DNA of 64,000 nt from Sodalinema lacuna_A (GTDB lineage Bacteria; Cyanobacteriota; Cyanobacteriia; Cyanobacteriales; Geitlerinemataceae): the NCBI GenBank assembly GCA_900149785.2, contig FSSI02000006.1, positions 1 through 64,000 of the forward strand, written 5' to 3'. Both the position numbers and the translations under genes were made by a program. Within the stretch, counting starts at the first letter, position 1; each line of letters opens with the position of its first letter. Positions 43,601-50,956 of the stretch are shown here, piece after piece. A model generated the notes under the pieces. It was given only the letters and a program-made list of their open reading frames with translations. It ran no database searches and was not told where the DNA came from.

Positions 43601-43977
43601 TTGTTGAGAGTGGCGGCTTCTCCTAATCTGTGATTAATCTCTCGAAAAAGAATTAGTGCTTGTTCATAGGACTCTAAAGCCTTTTGTCTTTGTCCAATCT
43701 GGTCATAATTGGAACCAATTCCTAAAAGGGCTACAGCTTCTAACTCTGGATGCTGCAATTGTCGAGCAGCCCCTAGAACACGCTCCAATGTCTCAATCGC
43801 CTGCACAGGTCGCCCCTGTCGTGTCTGTTGACCACCCTGCTGTAACAGTTCATCAACCTCCCGTTCCGACAGTCTCCCCTGCACCAAAACCGTCTGCGCC
43901 CCCAGCCTCGGCGACAGAGACCCCATCCCTAACAGCAGCGAAACCGTCAACAGCGAACTCACCCAGCGTCCAGTCAT
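40603..43977 (-). CDS. TPR-repeat protein with C-terminal CHAT (caspase-like) protease domain
   Basis: A 1124-residue protein. A signal peptide or N-terminal anchor (residues about 5-27) is followed by tetratricopeptide repeats from about 45 to 620, including eleven near-identical 40-residue units of the form ALGNRTEALNYYNQALPI-REVGDRSGEATTLNNIGAVY. A helical spacer (620-770) precedes the CHAT domain, which starts near 780 and is interrupted by hydrophobic segments near 875-915. The catalytic dyad is H978 (YLHLATHGCF) and C1037 (VALTACQTAL), and the end reads LWNVDDAAT ... WSPLILIGDP. CHAT-TPR proteins are abundant in filamentous cyanobacteria and suspected of proteolytic signalling or death control. 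No partner gene is adjacent. Confidence 0.9.
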   Translation of the reverse strand: MTGRWVSSLLTVSLLLGMGSLSPRLGAQTVLVQGRLSEREVDELLQQGGQQTRQGRPVQAIETLERVLGAARQLQHPELEAVALLGIGSNYDQIGQRQKALESYEQALILFREINHRLGEAATLNNIGMVYYALGNRTEALNYYRQALPMMREVGDRSGEADTLNNIGAVYHALGNRTEAMNYFNQALPMIREVGDRSGEADTLNNIGAVYDALGNRTEALNYFNQALPIRREVGDRSGEATTLNNIGLVYDALGNRTEAMNYFRQALPMMREVGDRPGEAMTLNNIGAVYQALGKRTEALNYYNQALPILREVGDRSGKSTTLDNIGSMYQALGKRTEALNYHNQALPIRREVGDRSGEARTLNNLGAVYNALGNRSEALNYYNQALSIWREVGDRSGEATTLNNLGAVYQALGKRTEALNYYNQALSISQEVGDRSGEARTLNNLGSVYEALGNRSEALNYYNQALPIHRKVGDRAGEAATLNNLGGVYEALGNRTEALNYLRQALPITREVGDRSGEATTLNNIGAVYNALGNRTEALNYYNQALPIRREVGDRPQESATLSNLAAIYRDTNQPDKAITYFEDSLNILLSLRSELQKDFRETFLQTNRGAAVALVDLLIDQNQPQRAFEWANRVTTYELADYNRLIGVRVANPEAQAALDDWNNQHQQVQVLRQQLQDDFSEALADQMRNLEAQVNQQAETLANSYPEVAELFEIEPEDLSQLQASLPSGTVVLQPVLLTNIQNVPNSIALFLLSRDHLSVQKVPIEADEFNDWVTDYRQMLQSGDSDYLTLATPLYDHLIRPISEELEALNPQQLAIIATGSLRQFPFETLWDSQEATFLLEQYPIHYLTRLSSRSRLANPASSQTFPLWLIPLLLGVLGLGATLKQHRTLGGTLIAAAFVSALVSPRLVPGYRVLGFANPQTQDPFNLPGTEAEVDALLALAPDSQIYRQDGATLEQFKRQSPRHRYLHLATHGCFQQLGCCLSGNEICEDEDQRETHMEANTLLFADGEYPLADAALLGLEDTELVALTACQTALQTNRDGDAIMGMAYVWERAGARALMATLWNVDDAATEAVVSEFYRLMMQEGLSKAEALRQAKLSQVQSHPYFWSPLILIGDPR
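42304..43624 (-). repeat. Eleven tandem 120-bp units encoding TPRs
   Basis: The DNA repeats every 120 bp with very few differences. Most units carry GAGCGATCGCCCAC or a close variant at the same phase, so the HIP1 octamer GCGATCGC recurs at regular 120-bp steps and encodes the GDR of EVGDRSGEA. The pattern implies recent unit duplication or conversion. Confidence 0.85.
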
Positions 43978-44154
43978 GGCTCAACTCTCCCCGTGACTCC
44001 CTTTCCTCTATTATTGCCCCAAGGCGCAGAAATTGAGTCCCCCCAAGGGCGACAGAGCCACCCCGCACCAAGGCAGAGCCATGATTTGACATCCTCACCG
44101 CCTAGTTTGTCCACCACTATAATCAAGGTAATCTGTAACGCTCCTACTGTTGCC

Positions 44155-44406
44155 ATGAACCTATCACTCACCCCAGAAATCGAACAACGGATTGCGGATC
44201 AACTCAAGCAAGGACATTACCAATCCGCCCATGAGGTTATCTTAGCCGCCCTAGACCTCCTCGACCGACGCCAGCAATACCTGACTGAACTGCGTCAGGA
44301 CATCGCGATCGGTGCTACTCAAATTGAACAGGGACAGGTGATAGACGGAGAACAGGTCTTCGATAGCATCCTCAACCGTTTACAGCAACCGAATCCGGGT
44401 CAATAA
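44155..44406 (+). CDS. ParD-type antitoxin (ribbon-helix-helix)
   Basis: An 83-residue protein from the ATG at 44155 (MNLSLTPEIEQRIADQLKQG); the frame is open further upstream but without homology. The N-terminal LSLTPEIEQRI strand and helix, then YQSAHEVILAALDLLDRR, match the ParD/CopG antitoxin family that binds operator DNA and neutralises a ParE toxin through its C-terminal tail (IEQGQVIDGEQVFDSI). Its stop overlaps the toxin start as TAATG, the usual TA coupling. Confidence 0.85.
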   Translation: MNLSLTPEIEQRIADQLKQGHYQSAHEVILAALDLLDRRQQYLTELRQDIAIGATQIEQGQVIDGEQVFDSILNRLQQPNPGQ

Positions 44407-44702
44407 TGGGAACCTATTCTTTCTCTGAAGCAGCCCGAGCAGATTTAGATGCAATTTATGAATCGAAAGCTGCCATTGATCGAGATATGGCGATCCGATT
44501 TTTTGAACAAGTTCGTGAAAAATGTCGCCAGTTTGCTCAATTTCCCAATATGGGTAAAAATTACAATACTATTCAGAGAAATCTTCGAGGCTTTATCGTC
44601 GATAATTACATCATTTTCTACTTCCCTCGACCCGATGGCATCGATATTGCTCGGATTATCAATGGGTATCGGGATTTAGAATCACTCACAATTGGAGGAT
44701 AG
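44406..44702 (+). CDS. ParE/RelE-family toxin
   Basis: A 98-residue toxin of the RelE/ParE superfamily. It has the SFSEAARADLDAIYE start, the helical KCRQFAQFPNMGKNY stretch and the GFIVDNYIIFYFPRPDGIDI beta hairpin ending in ARIINGYRDLE. ParE members poison DNA gyrase and RelE members cut mRNA; the ParD-like partner favours the ParE branch. The start is overlapped by the antitoxin stop. Confidence 0.85.
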   Translation: MGTYSFSEAARADLDAIYESKAAIDRDMAIRFFEQVREKCRQFAQFPNMGKNYNTIQRNLRGFIVDNYIIFYFPRPDGIDIARIINGYRDLESLTIGG

Positions 44703-44807
44703 ACGAAAAATGACCTAGAGTTAATTATGGCAGCTCAATAAAAAAATAGAAAAAAATAATAACAAATATCAGCAAATTTCAAGAAATTGCGGGTATTCAG
44801 GAGTCAA

Positions 44808-44843
<36 letters not shown>

Positions 44844-44855
44844 GGCAAATTGGGG

Positions 44856-45434
44856 TTATTCCTCCCCGCCGCGACGCACTTTACTCACCACAATTTGTAT
44901 CTCATCGGCTGACAAGGGCATAATCTCATCCAAAACAAACTCAACATTGTGCTGGAGTTGCAATTTCCCCTGTAACGCCTGGCTATCCCAAGCCTCTTCA
45001 CCGCGAATTATGAGCATCGTTGCCTCCTCCGAAGACAACGCATTGAGGGGAACTTGCCAGGTTTCTGTTCCCAGAGTGTCCTCGCCGCGAATGTTGGCAC
45101 GCCTTGCCAGAACTTTTCCCTGGTTCTGATCGCGATCGCGCTCAATTTTCTCCACCTCACTCAAGGATAATCCCTGAGACAGTCCCGCCAGTTGCAGAGT
45201 CCGGGTTTCTGGGTTAAATCCCAGCAGTTCATGGTTCGCGGTTCCTCCCTCGGCTAAGTCAATCCTGACTTGGACTGGTAACATCACTTGCAGCAGTCCC
45301 TGGTCCTGTAATTGATTGAGTTGTTCAAGGGAGGTGAGTTCAGTCCCTGAGCGGTTCCCCCCATTGCAGGCCACTAAGCCCAGGGATGTCATAATGAGTA
45401 AGGGGACAATCAGTTTTGTCTGGGAATGTTTCAT
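44856..45434 (-). CDS. Putative lipoprotein of unknown function
   Basis: A 192-residue protein with an N-terminal lipoprotein signal: a basic start, a hydrophobic stretch and the lipobox LGLVAC with the modified cysteine at residue 23. The rest is hydrophilic with alternating strand-like segments (LLQVMLPVQVRIDLAEGG, then VEKIERDRDQNQGKVLARRA) and a conserved-looking WQVPLNALSSEE stretch. No family is recognised. It diverges from the membrane protein gene at 45493 with 58 bp between them. Confidence 0.7.
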   Translation of the reverse strand: MKHSQTKLIVPLLIMTSLGLVACNGGNRSGTELTSLEQLNQLQDQGLLQVMLPVQVRIDLAEGGTANHELLGFNPETRTLQLAGLSQGLSLSEVEKIERDRDQNQGKVLARRANIRGEDTLGTETWQVPLNALSSEEATMLIIRGEEAWDSQALQGKLQLQHNVEFVLDEIMPLSADEIQIVVSKVRRGGEE

Positions 45435-45492
45435 GGTTTCATTAAAGTTGAGAACGCGATCGCCCAGTCTGATCTAGGGTTCACTGGATAAG

Positions 45493-46455
45493 ATGTCTCG
45501 TCACCAGGACAAGCCAACTGTTATGAAAGAATCACCGCGTTTACCACCGGAAACCTTTGCTCTGGGACGATTAGCTAGTTTATTGGTACTCCTAGGAGCG
45601 GTACTATATTTCACGGGTTGGACCTATCGGTGGAGCTATTTTGCCTTTTTTCAACTGGAAGTTACCACTCTCCCATTGCCCCTAGAATCGTTTTATATTG
45701 CTTCCTTTCAGGTCTTTTTTGGAAGTTTTCGAGCGATTATTCATACCATTATAACGATTGTCTTAATTCTAGTGGGGGTCTATTGCAGTCTTTGGTTGCT
45801 CGAAGGTCAACCCTCGCGGCAGGTTCAGAGGAGAGCCAAGAGGATTCGCCAGAGACTGCTGGCAGGTCTTAAGGGTCAATTACGGGGCGATCGCACTCCC
45901 CAAAACCCCTGGCTCCGCGTCCTCTTTCACCTGTATCAAGGCTTACTGCGACTGCTCAAATCCTTCCTTACTTTTCCCCTCCTGGATTATCAATCTTTGC
46001 GCTTCGTGCGATCGCTCCTCGATGAAACGGTGATCGTCTGTTGGCTGCTGATGGCCTGTTTCTGGCTGGCCCAATGGCAAGGCGAGGCCGATGCTTGGCG
46101 GGATGCGGTGAATGAAACCTCTTCTCTGCCGGTGGTGACGCTGGTGGTTCGAGACGACAACGTTCCCCTCGGGATTAACCCAGAACCGGCTCCCAATCCC
46201 CAAGGAATCCGCGTCATTGGCGACGATCTCAGCTACCAGCAACTCCTCGGACGTGCCATTAATAACCCCGGCCAGAATCGCGTCTGGCGGCTGCTGATTG
46301 ATGTCGATGGTGATTATTATGTTTTCCCCACTTTGGCTCAACGGGATGAAACGCGCCGTCCGCCGGTGGTGGTGGTTCCTCGCAGTCAGGAGGGCGATCG
46401 CCTGATTATCGTGCGGCCCACCCTCCAGCGAGATGTGCCGGGATTAACTCCCTGA
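45493..46455 (+). CDS. Membrane protein of unknown function
   Basis: A 320-residue protein with three hydrophobic segments: about 25-50 (LASLLVLLGAVLYFTGW), 75-103 (IIHTIITIVLILVGVYCSLW) and 170-195 (IVCWLLMACFWLAQW). A basic loop lies between the second and third, and the C-terminal 120 residues are soluble, with a VVTLVVRDDNVPLG strand. The ATG at 45523 (MKESPRLPPE) is an alternative start. No family is recognised; the soluble part may be outside the membrane. Confidence 0.65.
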   Translation: MSRHQDKPTVMKESPRLPPETFALGRLASLLVLLGAVLYFTGWTYRWSYFAFFQLEVTTLPLPLESFYIASFQVFFGSFRAIIHTIITIVLILVGVYCSLWLLEGQPSRQVQRRAKRIRQRLLAGLKGQLRGDRTPQNPWLRVLFHLYQGLLRLLKSFLTFPLLDYQSLRFVRSLLDETVIVCWLLMACFWLAQWQGEADAWRDAVNETSSLPVVTLVVRDDNVPLGINPEPAPNPQGIRVIGDDLSYQQLLGRAINNPGQNRVWRLLIDVDGDYYVFPTLAQRDETRRPPVVVVPRSQEGDRLIIVRPTLQRDVPGLTP

Positions 46456-46619
46456 GCGGCGATCGCCCAACGCACCCGCTCCCATCCCCCAGAGCCTCTC
46501 CTTTGTTAAAAATCTTAATCTACGGTTTGTCGGTCAAGATACGAGAGTTTGCTATAATCTCGGAACAGTCCAAACGCTCACCCCAAGATAACGGGGAGAC
46601 TTGTGGGAGACTGTAGCTG

Positions 46620-47264
46620 ATGCAACGATTGCGAAACAATACGCCAAGAACCACCATGAGCGATCGCCCCCAAGCACACCTCACCCGAGCCAGTCGCCAA
46701 CCCTGCGTGGCCCCTCGTTCTCTCCCCCCGAGTCCTGAACCCACGTTTTACTACTTCGCCTATGGGAGTTGTATGTGTCCGGTGGACTTGCAACGCACGT
46801 TAGGGGAAAACACCCGCGATTACGTCCTCGGAACCGCCACCCTACCCGGCTATCGTCTCGCCTTTAACCGTCGCTCTAAACGGCGCAATTGTGGCGTTTT
46901 GGATGTAGTCCCCGACGCATCGCGGACGGTGGAGGGAGTGCTGTACCGGCTTCCCTGGCGGTTGAGCGATCGCCTCGATGAGCGTGAAGAAATCCCCACT
47001 GGGGGCTATCGTCGCGAAACCATTAGCGTTCAATGCGGCGATCGTCACTATAGCCAGGTGCGAACCTATGTGGTGGTGAACAAACTCCCGGCTGAATTGG
47101 CTCCCAATGATTGGTATTTCAGTGTCGTCTTACGGGGGGCGATTACCTGTGGACTTTCGGAACCCTATTGCTGGCAATTGTTCGAGCATATGTATCGTTT
47201 GCAGCAAGGACAGGGAACCCCTCGACCCCTGCAACCCAATTGTTTTTTGCCGCGATCGGCGTAG
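46620..47264 (+). CDS. Gamma-glutamylcyclotransferase-like protein
   Basis: A 214-residue protein of the GGCT/AIG2 fold. The substrate-binding loop reads YYFAYGSCM (YGSN in most members) and the catalytic glutamate lies in LDEREEIPTGGYRRE. Members release 5-oxoproline from gamma-glutamyl peptides or act on related substrates; the specific substrate is not known. The first 45 residues are poorly conserved, and the ATG at 46656 is an alternative start. A strong terminator lies 170 bp downstream. Confidence 0.75.
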   Translation: MQRLRNNTPRTTMSDRPQAHLTRASRQPCVAPRSLPPSPEPTFYYFAYGSCMCPVDLQRTLGENTRDYVLGTATLPGYRLAFNRRSKRRNCGVLDVVPDASRTVEGVLYRLPWRLSDRLDEREEIPTGGYRRETISVQCGDRHYSQVRTYVVVNKLPAELAPNDWYFSVVLRGAITCGLSEPYCWQLFEHMYRLQQGQGTPRPLQPNCFLPRSA

Positions 47265-47303
47265 GGTTGACCTAGCCAACCCCTCACCCCTCGTTCACCC
47301 CTC

Positions 47304-47403
47304 GTGTCATGGCTGAAGCCGTGACACGGACTCTGGGCGGCTCTGCCGCCTGTCCTCGGGAGGCAGAGCCTCCCCAAGAGCATGACTTGGCTCCAGCCAA
47401 GTC
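47304..47403. repeat. Array of four consecutive hairpins
   Basis: Four inverted repeats follow each other within 100 bp: GTGTCATGGC/GCCGTGACAC (47304-47327), GGCGGC/GCCGCC (47336-47350), GGAGGC/GCCTCC (47359-47373) and GACTTGGCT/AGCCAAGTC (47384-47403). No open frame explains them. Palindrome clusters of this kind are dispersed in filamentous cyanobacterial genomes. Confidence 0.7.
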
Positions 47404-47433
47404 ACGAGGAACAGAGGAACAAGAGAATCAATC

Positions 47434-47468
47434 GCCCCTTAGACAACAGCTATCTAAGGGGCATTTTC
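47434..47468 (+). terminator. Terminator downstream of the gamma-glutamylcyclotransferase gene
   Basis: GCCCCTTAGA at 47434-47443 pairs perfectly with TCTAAGGGGC at 47453-47462, with a 9-base loop and ATTTTCTG behind it. It could also stop the convergent ctaB transcript. Confidence 0.7.
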
Positions 47469-47494
47469 TGTGTCAATTATCCATTCTCATCGCC

Positions 47495-48481
47495 CTAAGC
47501 CCCCAAACTAACCAAACTCAGTAACGTCTCAACCCGTTGCGCCACGCTGTAACTCACCTGTTGCGCCCAGGGGAGACTATCGAGGGCCATGCTGCCACAG
47601 AGCAACATCATATAGAGAATGGAATACTTAAACAGCGATCGCGCCACATCCGTATCCTCACAATTGCCTAACAACTGCCAAGCCTTCTTCACAAACGGAA
47701 TACTGAGGGCGATCGCCGAAACCACATACACCAAACCACAATCCCCCAACGGATAAACCAACAACACCGTCGAGGCCAGCATCAACCAGGTATAGATCCA
47801 AATCTGCTTCGCCGTCACCTCATTCCCAGCAATCACCGGCAACATCGGCACATCAACCCCAGCATACTCATCGCGGATATAAATGGCCAAAGCCCAGAAA
47901 TGGGGGGGAGTCCAGAGGAAAATAATCAGGAACAACACCCAAGCCGACCAACTCAACTCACCCGTCACAGCGGCCCAACCCACCAGAGGGGGAATCGCCC
48001 CCGCTGCACCGCCAATGACAATGTTTTGCGTCGAATGCCGTTTCAACCAATGGGTGTAAATCAGCACATAGAAGACAATCCCCGCCTGGGCCAACAACGC
48101 CGCCAAGAGATTGGTCACCGTATTGAGGAGGATAAACGACAATCCTGCCAGAACCCCAGCAAAGATCATCGCATCGCGAACCCGTACCCGTCCCGACGGT
48201 AACGGACGTAGGCTGGTGCGTTCCATGATTTGGTCGATATCCCGGTCATAGAGACAATTGATGGTGTTCGCCGCCGCAGCCGCCAGCCATCCCCCTAGAA
48301 GTGTCGCCAAGAGAACAACCGGATCAACCTGTCCCTCAGAGGCCAGGAAGACCGCCGCCCCGGTCGTCACCAGTAACAAGACAATAATCCGGGGTTTGGT
48401 TAATTGAACATAACTTTGAATAACTTGGTAAAAATTGCGATTGAGGGGAGTAGAAGTCGCGGGAGAAATGGAATTTTGCAT
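47495..48481 (-). CDS. ctaB: Protoheme IX farnesyltransferase (heme O synthase)
   Basis: Start at the ATG at 48481 (MQNSISPATSTPLNRNFYQV), 328 residues; an upstream frame lacks homology, and AAGGA precedes this ATG. The UbiA-family polyprenyl-diphosphate site is ANTINCLYDRDIDQIMERTS, with the second aspartate region in IYIRDEYAGVDVPMLPV. Eight to nine transmembrane segments are evident. It converts heme B to heme O for cytochrome oxidase and is downstream of ctaA in the same direction. Confidence 0.95.
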   Translation of the reverse strand: MQNSISPATSTPLNRNFYQVIQSYVQLTKPRIIVLLLVTTGAAVFLASEGQVDPVVLLATLLGGWLAAAAANTINCLYDRDIDQIMERTSLRPLPSGRVRVRDAMIFAGVLAGLSFILLNTVTNLLAALLAQAGIVFYVLIYTHWLKRHSTQNIVIGGAAGAIPPLVGWAAVTGELSWSAWVLFLIIFLWTPPHFWALAIYIRDEYAGVDVPMLPVIAGNEVTAKQIWIYTWLMLASTVLLVYPLGDCGLVYVVSAIALSIPFVKKAWQLLGNCEDTDVARSLFKYSILYMMLLCGSMALDSLPWAQQVSYSVAQRVETLLSLVSLGA

Positions 48482-48559
48482 GAATTTGCGTGTCCTTCTG
48501 AAATCTCTCAGATGTCTTAGGGAACCAAAACCGTTAAAACGGCTCAAATGAAGCGTGAG

Positions 48560-49483
48560 TTAAGCGAGGCGGCTGTCCCGATTCGCCAATACTGTAAAGG
48601 CCACCAGGGTACCGAGAAGCAATGCACCAATCGTCTGATGTGCCACCGAAAGGGGTTCAACCTGTAGCCGTAGATAAAACGTTGCTATCCCTAAGCCAAT
48701 TTGCAGGGCCACCAAGACCAACGCGGCCTTTCCTAAGCGACGCAGGGGCCAACTCAACGCTGGAGTTCGCCAGGCCCAAACCCCTAAAGCCAAGACCGCC
48801 AGGGTTGGGGGAACCACCCCGAGTATATGGCTATTCATCACCGTACAGAGACTTTGGTAACTCAGACATTGGTGTAAGGCCCATTGAGAAGCCACTAACG
48901 CCCCGAGAAGACTTTGGCCATAGACGAGGATAGCGGCTGCTAGGCTGAGCCAACGCAGGCGGTTGGCGGTTCCATTCCCCTGGTAGGGGAGTAAGGCCAC
49001 GCCAATGGTGAGGACGGTGACGAAAAATAAGAGGGCGGTTCCGAGGTGGGCGGTCACGATGTCGAAGCGTAGCATCTCCGTTACCGTTAAGCCGCCTAAT
49101 AGCCCTTGGACGAGAACTAAGGCCAACGAAGCTAGAGCGGCCCAGGGGAGCCACTTCGGTAGCACGGCCCGTCGCCACCAGGTTTGTCCCACCAGAACGA
49201 TGGTTAATACGCCAATGATGGACGCATCGAGGCGGTGGAACCATTCTAGGAAGACCTGGAGGTTCATCTCGGCTGTGGGGACGAGTTGACCATAGCAGAG
49301 GGGCCAGTCTGGACAGGCTAAGCCGGCATTGGCCACGCGGGTGGCACTACCGATCGCCATGAGAATCACCGTTGCTACAGCGATTTTCCAGACTAGACGG
49401 CGCACTGAGGCGATCGCCTCGGTCGGGGATCGAGAATCTGAAGAAGTCGGAGTTAAAACAGAGTTAGCCATGGTGTTCGCCAA
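48560..49483 (-). CDS. ctaA: Heme A synthase (COX15/CtaA family)
   Basis: A 307-residue membrane protein with about eight helices. The FLEWFHRLDASIIGVLTIVL segment and the later LSVAHQTIGALLLGTLV hold heme-binding histidines, and the ANAGLACPDWPLCYGQLVPT loop carries the cysteine pair of the family. It oxidises heme O to heme A. It lies upstream of ctaB (79 bp gap) and divergent from ctaC, so both oxidase arms share one regulatory region. Confidence 0.95.
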   Translation of the reverse strand: MANTMANSVLTPTSSDSRSPTEAIASVRRLVWKIAVATVILMAIGSATRVANAGLACPDWPLCYGQLVPTAEMNLQVFLEWFHRLDASIIGVLTIVLVGQTWWRRAVLPKWLPWAALASLALVLVQGLLGGLTVTEMLRFDIVTAHLGTALLFFVTVLTIGVALLPYQGNGTANRLRWLSLAAAILVYGQSLLGALVASQWALHQCLSYQSLCTVMNSHILGVVPPTLAVLALGVWAWRTPALSWPLRRLGKAALVLVALQIGLGIATFYLRLQVEPLSVAHQTIGALLLGTLVAFTVLANRDSRLA

Positions 49484-49836
49484 GTCGGTCAGATTGTCAA
49501 GGTTTGTTTAAAAAACGTTACGTCTTGTGAGTTGTTGACGTTTGGGGTCTCTGGCGACAACATCAAGACCCAGAACGGTCTGGTTTAAGCTTAGAACTCT
49601 TATCTTTTAAACCAAACCGAGTTTTAGAAATGTTTTAGATTAGGCAAAATTCCTAAAAATCTACCTTTGCATCGTAACATCGCTTTACAAAGTCAGGAGG
49701 CGATCGCAAATTCTCAAAAAAAACCTAAAGATTTGGCAAATCCGCCACAGCTTTTCGGAACCTGTTCTACGGTATAAAGAGATGACACGCCCTGACCCAA
49801 GCCGATTCACCCCACATTAGCCCGATCTATTGACTT
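49484..49836. promoter_or_regulatory. Divergent regulatory region between ctaA and ctaC
   Basis: 353 bp without a gene between the heme-A and oxidase arms. It holds one HIP1 octamer near 49700, AT-rich tracts that could be promoters, and no recognisable RNA fold. It should contain promoters for both directions. Confidence 0.5.
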
Positions 49837-50817
49837 GTGAAACTACCCACTTCCATTACGACTCTCATCGCCGGCATTCTGGTCACCCTAATCAGCCTCT
49901 GGTATGGACAACACCATGGCTGGATGCCCGAAGCCGCATCGCGAGAAGCGCCCCTCGTCGATGATCTCTTCAATATGATGATGACCATCGCTACAGCCCT
50001 ATTTTTACTCATCCAAGGGGCGCTCATCATTGCCATTTTCCGATTTCGTCAAAAACCCGGAGATAACACCGACGGACCCCCCCTAGAAGGGGATATCGGC
50101 TTAGAAATCGTCTGGACAGCGATTCCCGTCGTGATTGTCATGGTGCTATCGATCTATAGCTTTGAGGTTTACAACGAAATGGGGGGACTCGATCCCGCCG
50201 CCTCCAGAGACCCCGGCCCCCAAAAAACCGCAGTTGTCCCCGGAACCGCCATGGCGGCAACCCTCCCGGGCCAGGACAAGATTGCCCTCGGTGTCGGCGC
50301 CTCTCCGAGTCAACCCGCCAGTGATGCGATCGTCAACGTGGATGTCCTCGGACTGCAATACGCCTGGATTTTCACCTATCCCGATAGCGGCGTCGTCTCC
50401 GGCGAACTCCATGTTCCTACCGGCCAAGATGTCAAACTGAAAATCTCGGCCCAAGATGTCATCCACGCTGTTTGGATTCCCCAATTCCGACTCAAACAAG
50501 ATGCCATCCCCGGACGAGATACCCAACTTCGCTTCAAACCCGAAGTTCCCGGAACCTATCCCCTCGTCTGTGCCGAACTCTGTGGGTCTTACCACGGTGC
50601 CATGCGGACACAGGTAATTGTTCATCCCCCCGAGGAGTATGACGAGTGGCTACAATCGCAAATTGCCGCTAAAGAACGCGGAGACGGCCTCACCGTTGCC
50701 CAAATCACGGCCAACAACGACAACCGCCTCGCGCGTCAGACTCAAGACTGGAACATCTCCCCCGAGGCGATCGCCGCCCTGCAACAGATGCACCCCGAGA
50801 TGCACCATCACCTGTAA
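49837..50817 (+). CDS. ctaC: Cytochrome c oxidase subunit II
   Basis: A 326-residue subunit starting at a GTG (MKLPTSITTLIAGILVTLIS). An N-terminal hydrophobic segment and two transmembrane helices (about 45-70 and 85-115) anchor it. The CuA domain ends in CAELCGSYHGAMRTQV with both cysteines, the histidine and the methionine, and IHAVWIPQFRLKQDAIPG is the strand before it. It accepts electrons from cytochrome c6 or plastocyanin. ctaD and ctaE follow. A tandem 12-bp repeat (AGGGACTTGTGC twice, 50829-50852) lies in the gap to ctaD. Confidence 0.96.
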   Translation: MKLPTSITTLIAGILVTLISLWYGQHHGWMPEAASREAPLVDDLFNMMMTIATALFLLIQGALIIAIFRFRQKPGDNTDGPPLEGDIGLEIVWTAIPVVIVMVLSIYSFEVYNEMGGLDPAASRDPGPQKTAVVPGTAMAATLPGQDKIALGVGASPSQPASDAIVNVDVLGLQYAWIFTYPDSGVVSGELHVPTGQDVKLKISAQDVIHAVWIPQFRLKQDAIPGRDTQLRFKPEVPGTYPLVCAELCGSYHGAMRTQVIVHPPEEYDEWLQSQIAAKERGDGLTVAQITANNDNRLARQTQDWNISPEAIAALQQMHPEMHHHL

Positions 50818-50956
50818 CCCTCTTGTATAGGGACTTGTGCAGGGACTTGTGCAAGAAATAACTTGTAAAACCACCCCAAACGCCTGCAACGCGACATCTA
50901 ACACGACATCTGGACAAAACCGCATCGTGAACAGGATTTGACCTCTGCCATTTAAT

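Noticed and set aside
42304..43624. Regular 120-bp repetition that could be mistaken for a CRISPR array or satellite
   Set aside because: The whole unit is conserved without unique spacers and is open as TPR-coding sequence in one frame.
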